Below, one piece after another: positions 19,971 through 23,817 of a DNA stretch of 23,817 nt (its first letter is position 1; each line of letters opens with the position of its first letter). The notes beneath the pieces were generated by a model. The model saw nothing but the letters and a program-made list of their open reading frames with translations, ran no database searches and was not told where the DNA came from. Source of the DNA: Apostichopus californicus. Lineage: Eukaryota; Echinodermata; Holothuroidea; Aspidochirotida; Stichopodidae. The translations under genes were made by a program, and so were the position numbers. Location: NCBI GenBank assembly GCA_020650975.1, contig JAIPMN010001640.1:1-23817 (forward strand), in the 5' to 3' direction.

Positions 19971-19997
19971 ATATATATATATATATATATATATATA
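19971..19997. repeat. (AT)n microsatellite
   Basis: 27 bases of uninterrupted alternating A and T. Confidence 0.95.
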
Positions 19998-20206
19998 GAA
20001 GCTGGTTGCTCTAGTTCCACTACAAACATATCCAAATAGAGGAGAGTGATTAACTCTAAATCAATACAACCTCTATGACTTACGTGAAGTCTACAAGTAT
20101 AAACAATGTACTACTGGGGAAATCCCTCAGCTAGTAATAATAGCAACAACAGTAGCATACTAACTATGTGATTCAACCCATGCACCTCTACTAACTTAGG
20201 CCACAG

Positions 20207-20220
20207 GTTGCCATGGCAAC
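20207..20220. promoter_or_regulatory. Perfect X-box palindrome (RFX-type site)
   Basis: GTTGCCATGGCAAC is a perfect 14-bp palindrome that matches the known RFX transcription-factor consensus (two GTTGCC half-sites, no spacer). A related site CACCATGGCAAC lies near 20505-20516. No gene is visible next to it, so function is uncertain. Confidence 0.45.
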
Positions 20221-20777
20221 TGACACCTTTTGTTAGGCTGCAGGTACCTAAGCGTCCCCTGGGACTAAGAGCAGGCTGTAAAACGGAGACTATGTCACCT
20301 AGCTTATCTGCTGTATATATCTGGTCAGATGGAGTCTGTACCAGTGAAGGGTGACTCACAGGGCTAAACACATGCTAATACTCTAATATTCTAATAAACA
20401 ACAACAACAATGTCTCGATTCACAAATTAGTCAATATGGCTTCTAACATATATTGCTACAACTCTAACTCTCTCAAATATAAACAGAAGTTCGGCTATTC
20501 CTATCACCATGGCAACTAGTAAAAGTGTAGCATTGCATCATGGGATCTAAACATAGCTCGAATAGGAAACTTACTACAACTAGATACGAATATGAGTACA
20601 TTACAGTAACGGGTAATGCTAGACGTATCGTAAGAGTACATAATAACTAAACAAATATACCATGTAGGTTCTCGTTAGAACAATTACACAAAATGGAAAG
20701 GTTGAGGGCATTACAAGTGCCACAATCAACATTATAAACATACTATAAAACAACGGGTTGTAATAATAATGATCTCA

Positions 20778-20984
20778 CCTGTAGACTCTCTATAGCCATT
20801 ACAGGTACAAAACGTTTAATTAATAACATAAGTCTGTGTGCATGTAGCCATCACAGGAACAACATAATAAATACAGTCTGTGAACATTCGGCAATCACAG
20901 GGTAAAATATAGTAAGTAGTAAATACAACACAATTACACTTAATGAGGGCTGCTATATATTCTGTGTGCACATTGCCAGCACAG
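20778..20984. repeat. Cluster of four small CTGT...ACAG hairpin units
   Basis: Four related segments start at about 20778, 20834, 20878 and 20962. Each runs CTGT-(about 15-20 bases including a GCCA/GGCA-type core)-ACAG, so each can form a short stem-loop. Spacing is irregular (about 44-84 bp), unlike a simple satellite. Confidence 0.7.
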
Positions 20985-21087
20985 AACTAACAAGAATACA
21001 TTTGCAAGTAAAATACACTATGTATGTACAATGAAAATGAATAGGCTACTGAAGGGTCTGGGGCAAAGTCAAAAGATGAACTCTTAC

Positions 21088-21172
21088 CTGTGTAGAAATT
21101 AATGAAATTAATTTCTAATGAAAACTGGAACAGTTTGGCACAGCCAGGTGCATGGCAGCTTGGAGTGTCTTG
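21088..21172. repeat. 85-bp direct repeat, copy 2
   Basis: Same length and orientation as copy 1, start to start 1637 bp. Differences are confined mainly to the AT palindrome and one T/C change. In reverse both copies stay open and read CHAPGCxKLFQFSLEI, which may be chance or a relic of a mobile-element ORF. Confidence 0.92.
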
Positions 21173-22318
21173 CAAACTTGGCTGCTTTAAACCATTCTTG
21201 GACAAAGGGAAGGTTGTTATCCCACCCTACCAGACAAGATTTTACTTAGACTGGCTACCAATACTCCAGGAAGTAGATAAACTGTCTTCCCACATCTTTA
21301 ACTTACTCCACCAGAGATTACAGAGGGTGTGAACAAACTTAATACACTTAAAGGAGAATAAAACAAGGCCTGGTCTGTTAGTGTTGGAAATAACAAATAA
21401 ACTATCACTAGCTTAGCGTAACCTAAGAGTAACCTAAGTGTGAAGCCAAACCACACAAGGCTTAGTGGTCCTCTTAGCAGGAATTAAAAGGGGTAATGCA
21501 CACAGTCCACTGACTCTGTGAGTGTTACCAGAAAATACCACAAAGAGATAAAAGGAAAATGGAAAAATAAAAGTGAAGGGGAAAGGTATATTATACAGGG
21601 GAAAAAAACTATAGACACTACTATTGGGAAATATTAGGGGTGCTACAGTGGCTTCATGGCTTCATTTGACATTAACCCCTCCCCAGCAGTCCGGTAACCA
21701 GGCTGGAGCCTAGGGGAATGCCTCCTCCACTTCCATACAAGTGTTCTCCCACCCCTACTCCCTTAATTAGTCCAACCATCATGTGAAACAACCTTCACGG
21801 TAATAGCACATGAGTATCGTGCTCATCATTTAACTATTGGTCCCCCTCCAACTCTTTCTGTATAGCCGTCTCCCCTACATTCCGGTCTAATCAAAGTCAG
21901 CATAGTGAACGATAAAGACGGCTGGGCTTTGTGTCATATGTATCTAGTTAATGGCCTAACATAATATTGTAAAACATTTGGGAACATTCTAGATTTTTTC
22001 AAAAGGTAAGAAAAACTGTGAAAGCAGCGGCTATATATCCGTCAGTTGCAATTCATTTCAACTTTCTCCCTACAAAATTGAAGCTAATCTGGTACATCAA
22101 GTGTTTCTATATGTGAAAATAAAAGATATTTTAACGATAAGATCAGGATTTCCTTGAAACCTCGTTATCATAACGTAATGACCCTTTGCACGGGTTAATG
22201 TTTTTTGCTGTACCAATATGACGCGAGTGACCTTCAAATAGCTGCTAACCGCATTGTTGTCAGCAGGTACGATATGGCTTTTATGTATTAATTACTGTGA
22301 CTCGTACCCGTCCACAAC
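21173..22318. other. No recognised gene
   Basis: Purine-rich to about 21650, then a C-rich, more complex stretch (21665-21770). On the minus strand GGGGAGGGG (near 21678-21686) followed by TGT resembles an LTR-retrotransposon polypurine tract, but no pol frame or paired LTR was found. Confidence 0.4.
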
Positions 22319-22340
22319 AAGGAGAGTTCTACTCGTACTC

Positions 22341-22408
22341 ATGCTGTTGTGCTCTTACATGCTGTTGTGCTCGTCCCCGGTTGGAGTCACTCCCCGGTTC
22401 GAGTCACT
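22341..22408. repeat. Short tandem duplications of 19 bp and 17 bp
   Basis: ATGCTGTTGTGCTC occurs at 22341-22354 and again at 22360-22373. Immediately after, CCCCGGTTGGAGTCACT (22375-22391) is followed by CCCCGGTTCGAGTCACT (22392-22408), one base different. Confidence 0.8.
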
Positions 22409-22600
22409 CCCATATTAATGTATGTCGTCCAGTTACAGAGTTGTTGACAATTAACAATTCATAATCATGGACGTTAAATATGAATGTAAGAGACTGCCTT
22501 CGGTCAGCTTGTGGCTTTGATTAGCCAATGAGGCTTCTTCGCGAGTTCCTGCTTGCAGGAGGATCTAAAATACATACATACATACATACTAAGCTTCTGC
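22345..22600 (+). mobile_element. SINE-like insertion in the right repeat copy
   Basis: Absent from the left copy. It contains a B-box-like GGTTCGAGTC (22396-22405), a small 3' hairpin CCTGCTTGCAGG, and ends in an (ACAT)n tail at 22570-22589, as many LINE-mobilised SINEs do. No convincing A box is seen. The head is rearranged by short tandem duplications. Confidence 0.4.
22570..22589. repeat. (ACAT)n microsatellite
   Basis: Five uninterrupted 4-bp units, at the 3' end of the SINE-like insertion. Confidence 0.85.
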
Positions 22601-23559
22601 TATAAGGACTTTAGGCATGATACTCTGTCGTCCCTCCATTTTCTTTTTAAATCATGTAGCTACTACGGAATATCAAGCAAGTGAAACAAAGAAATGGTGA
22701 ACATTTTACTAGAGTAAAGCATGAGACATGCTAGCGCTTCCCTCTATAACGTTTGTTAGTTAATAATTCATAAAAACAAATTATTAGCCTTCAAAGCATT
22801 GTCCATACGCAACAGTCAATATTAACTTTTCAGTAATGGCTGATATCGATTGGAATTGATAGGAAATGAAACATATAAACATGCATTAGGGCAATCAACT
22901 TAGTAGCCGAAGATACCATCCATTACATCGATCAGTCAAAACTGACTTTTCAGTTGTTAAAATGAAGACTCCATGTTCTAACGTGTGGTAATCCATAGCA
23001 TAACCCATAATAAGTATTTTCCTTGCCAAGTCCTAAATTATTCTTTCAATCTAACTAGACATCCCAAAGCTAACTTGCCCGGTTTCCCGAATATTGCACA
23101 ATAAACACCTACACAAGAGAGCTTAACATATCCACACAAGAAAGGACAATTAAGATCTCCAGGTGTCACACTACAATTACTTGCTCCCATTGACTTACAC
23201 AATAAACTCACTTTCCAAGGCCGGTAGAGCATAGATAGTAGTTTTCAACTGATAGGTCATACCCACCATATGACAGCTGATGGCTTGGGCTGTCACAGCA
23301 CATCTAACTTTTGCCACCATTACATTTTGAGCTAGAAGAGCTCAAAGTTTAGCATAGTGCTTCCAACCCATCTGCCTGCTATCGCTGCGGAATCGTCTTG
23401 CTTCACCGAAGATGTTCTAAAATACATTCAATCCTTCAGATGTTTTGACATCCGGCAGTTTATTAAATCCTCTTCAACATCCAAGCATCAAAAAGTGTGA
23501 TGATGACTCAGAAAATGCCAACAAAATCAATACAGTAGGTCACTTTAGGTTTTTTTATT

Positions 23560-23817
23560 TATTAAAGACTGATCTACTTGCTGTTACTCTTCCACACTTC
23601 AAGGAGAGGCTACAGGGCTCCAAACACCCAAGTGGGGAGTGACGTTGTTGAGTCCTCGTCATCAGTACGTGACCTCGGTATCATTCTTGACTTTACCTTA
23701 AACATGGAGAAACTCTCGTCATCAATCTGTTAGGCGGCATACCATCACTTGTGCAACATCAATGTCATAATGAAGTCACTTGATACCAGTACTGCTGAAA
23801 CACTGGTTCATGCCTTT
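23560..23817 (+). mobile_element. L2/CR1-type LINE reverse-transcriptase fragment, cut by window end
   Basis: From about 23644 a plus frame reads DVVESSSSVRDLGIILDFTL, NMEKLSSSIC, stop, AAYHHLCNIN, then LDTSTAETLVHAF at the last base. This is the RT thumb region just before SRLDYCN in L2/CR1 LINEs, the same region as [20 protein letters not shown] in the LINE at 4860-7510. One in-frame TAG is visible (about 23730). The element continues beyond the window; its upstream part is decayed. Confidence 0.75.

Larger units (their letters stand above)
22319..23413 (+). repeat. Right copy of the dispersed ~0.9 kb repeat
   Basis: Partner of 361-1245. Longer by about 230 bp because of an insertion between the TACTCATGCTGTTG block and the CATTTTCTTTTT block. 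The left copy is followed by the Penelope remnant and the right by an L2-type LINE fragment, so the flanks are unrelated and homology ends near 23413. Confidence 0.8.

Noticed and set aside
21640-21700. LTR start with polypurine tract on the minus strand
   Set aside because: GGGGAGGGG followed by TGT is suggestive, but no partner LTR, primer-binding site or pol frame is visible.

Overview
The window looks like AT-rich, intron-containing DNA from a marine invertebrate. An invertebrate deuterostome such as an echinoderm is my best guess, but this rests only on protein style (a ficolin/fibrinogen-like lectin and a POMGNT2-like glycosyltransferase) and on the abundance of L2/CR1/Jockey-type LINEs, tRNA-type SINEs and a Penelope-like remnant. 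Nothing here is bacterial: there are no operons, and the supported coding sequence is one spliced gene and one single-exon gene.

Layout. 1-360: no recognised gene, only a stop-free stretch of unknown meaning. 361-1245: one copy of a dispersed ~0.9-1.1 kb non-coding repeat whose partner, same strand, lies at 22319-23413. 1365-2008 (minus): broken GIY-YIG end of a Penelope-like element. 2571-13026 (minus): a five-exon gene that I assembled from splice signals and reading phase. It encodes a predicted 286-residue secreted protein with a signal peptide, a Cys cluster plus short coiled coil, and a complete fibrinogen C-terminal domain. Its introns hold a tRNA-like SINE (intron 4), a sense-oriented 5'-truncated L2/CR1-type LINE (intron 3), and two decayed antisense LINE pieces, one interrupted by a SINE (intron 1).

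13136-13724: two diverged copies of a ~0.25-0.3 kb repeat, starting about 110 bp upstream of the fibrinogen-gene start codon. 13840-14461: a 174-bp-period tandem repeat. 14462-16110: non-coding, with a TATA-like motif and a possible long leader. 16111-17406 (plus): intact single-exon POMGNT2-like GT61 glycosyltransferase of 431 residues that stops where the family's C-terminal fibronectin III part would begin. 17407-19240: mostly featureless except for a 266-bp near-perfect fold-back (18269-18534). 19240-21670: low-complexity, repeat-rich tract with an 85-bp direct repeat pair, a TA microsatellite, a cluster of small CTGT...ACAG hairpins and a perfect RFX X-box palindrome. 21670-22318: nothing recognised. 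22319-23413: partner of the left repeat, carrying a ~230-bp SINE-like insertion. About 23560 to the end: another LINE reverse-transcriptase fragment running out of the window.

The two genes are divergently arranged (start codons about 3.1 kb apart, with the tandem repeats between them). Both products should enter the secretory pathway: one is a soluble extracellular recognition-type lectin, the other a probable ER/Golgi membrane enzyme. I see no evidence that they act together. I did not find a clearly new biological system. The most interesting points are the truncated POMGNT2-like enzyme, the large fold-back element, the 174-bp array between the divergent genes, and the paired repeats near the two window ends.
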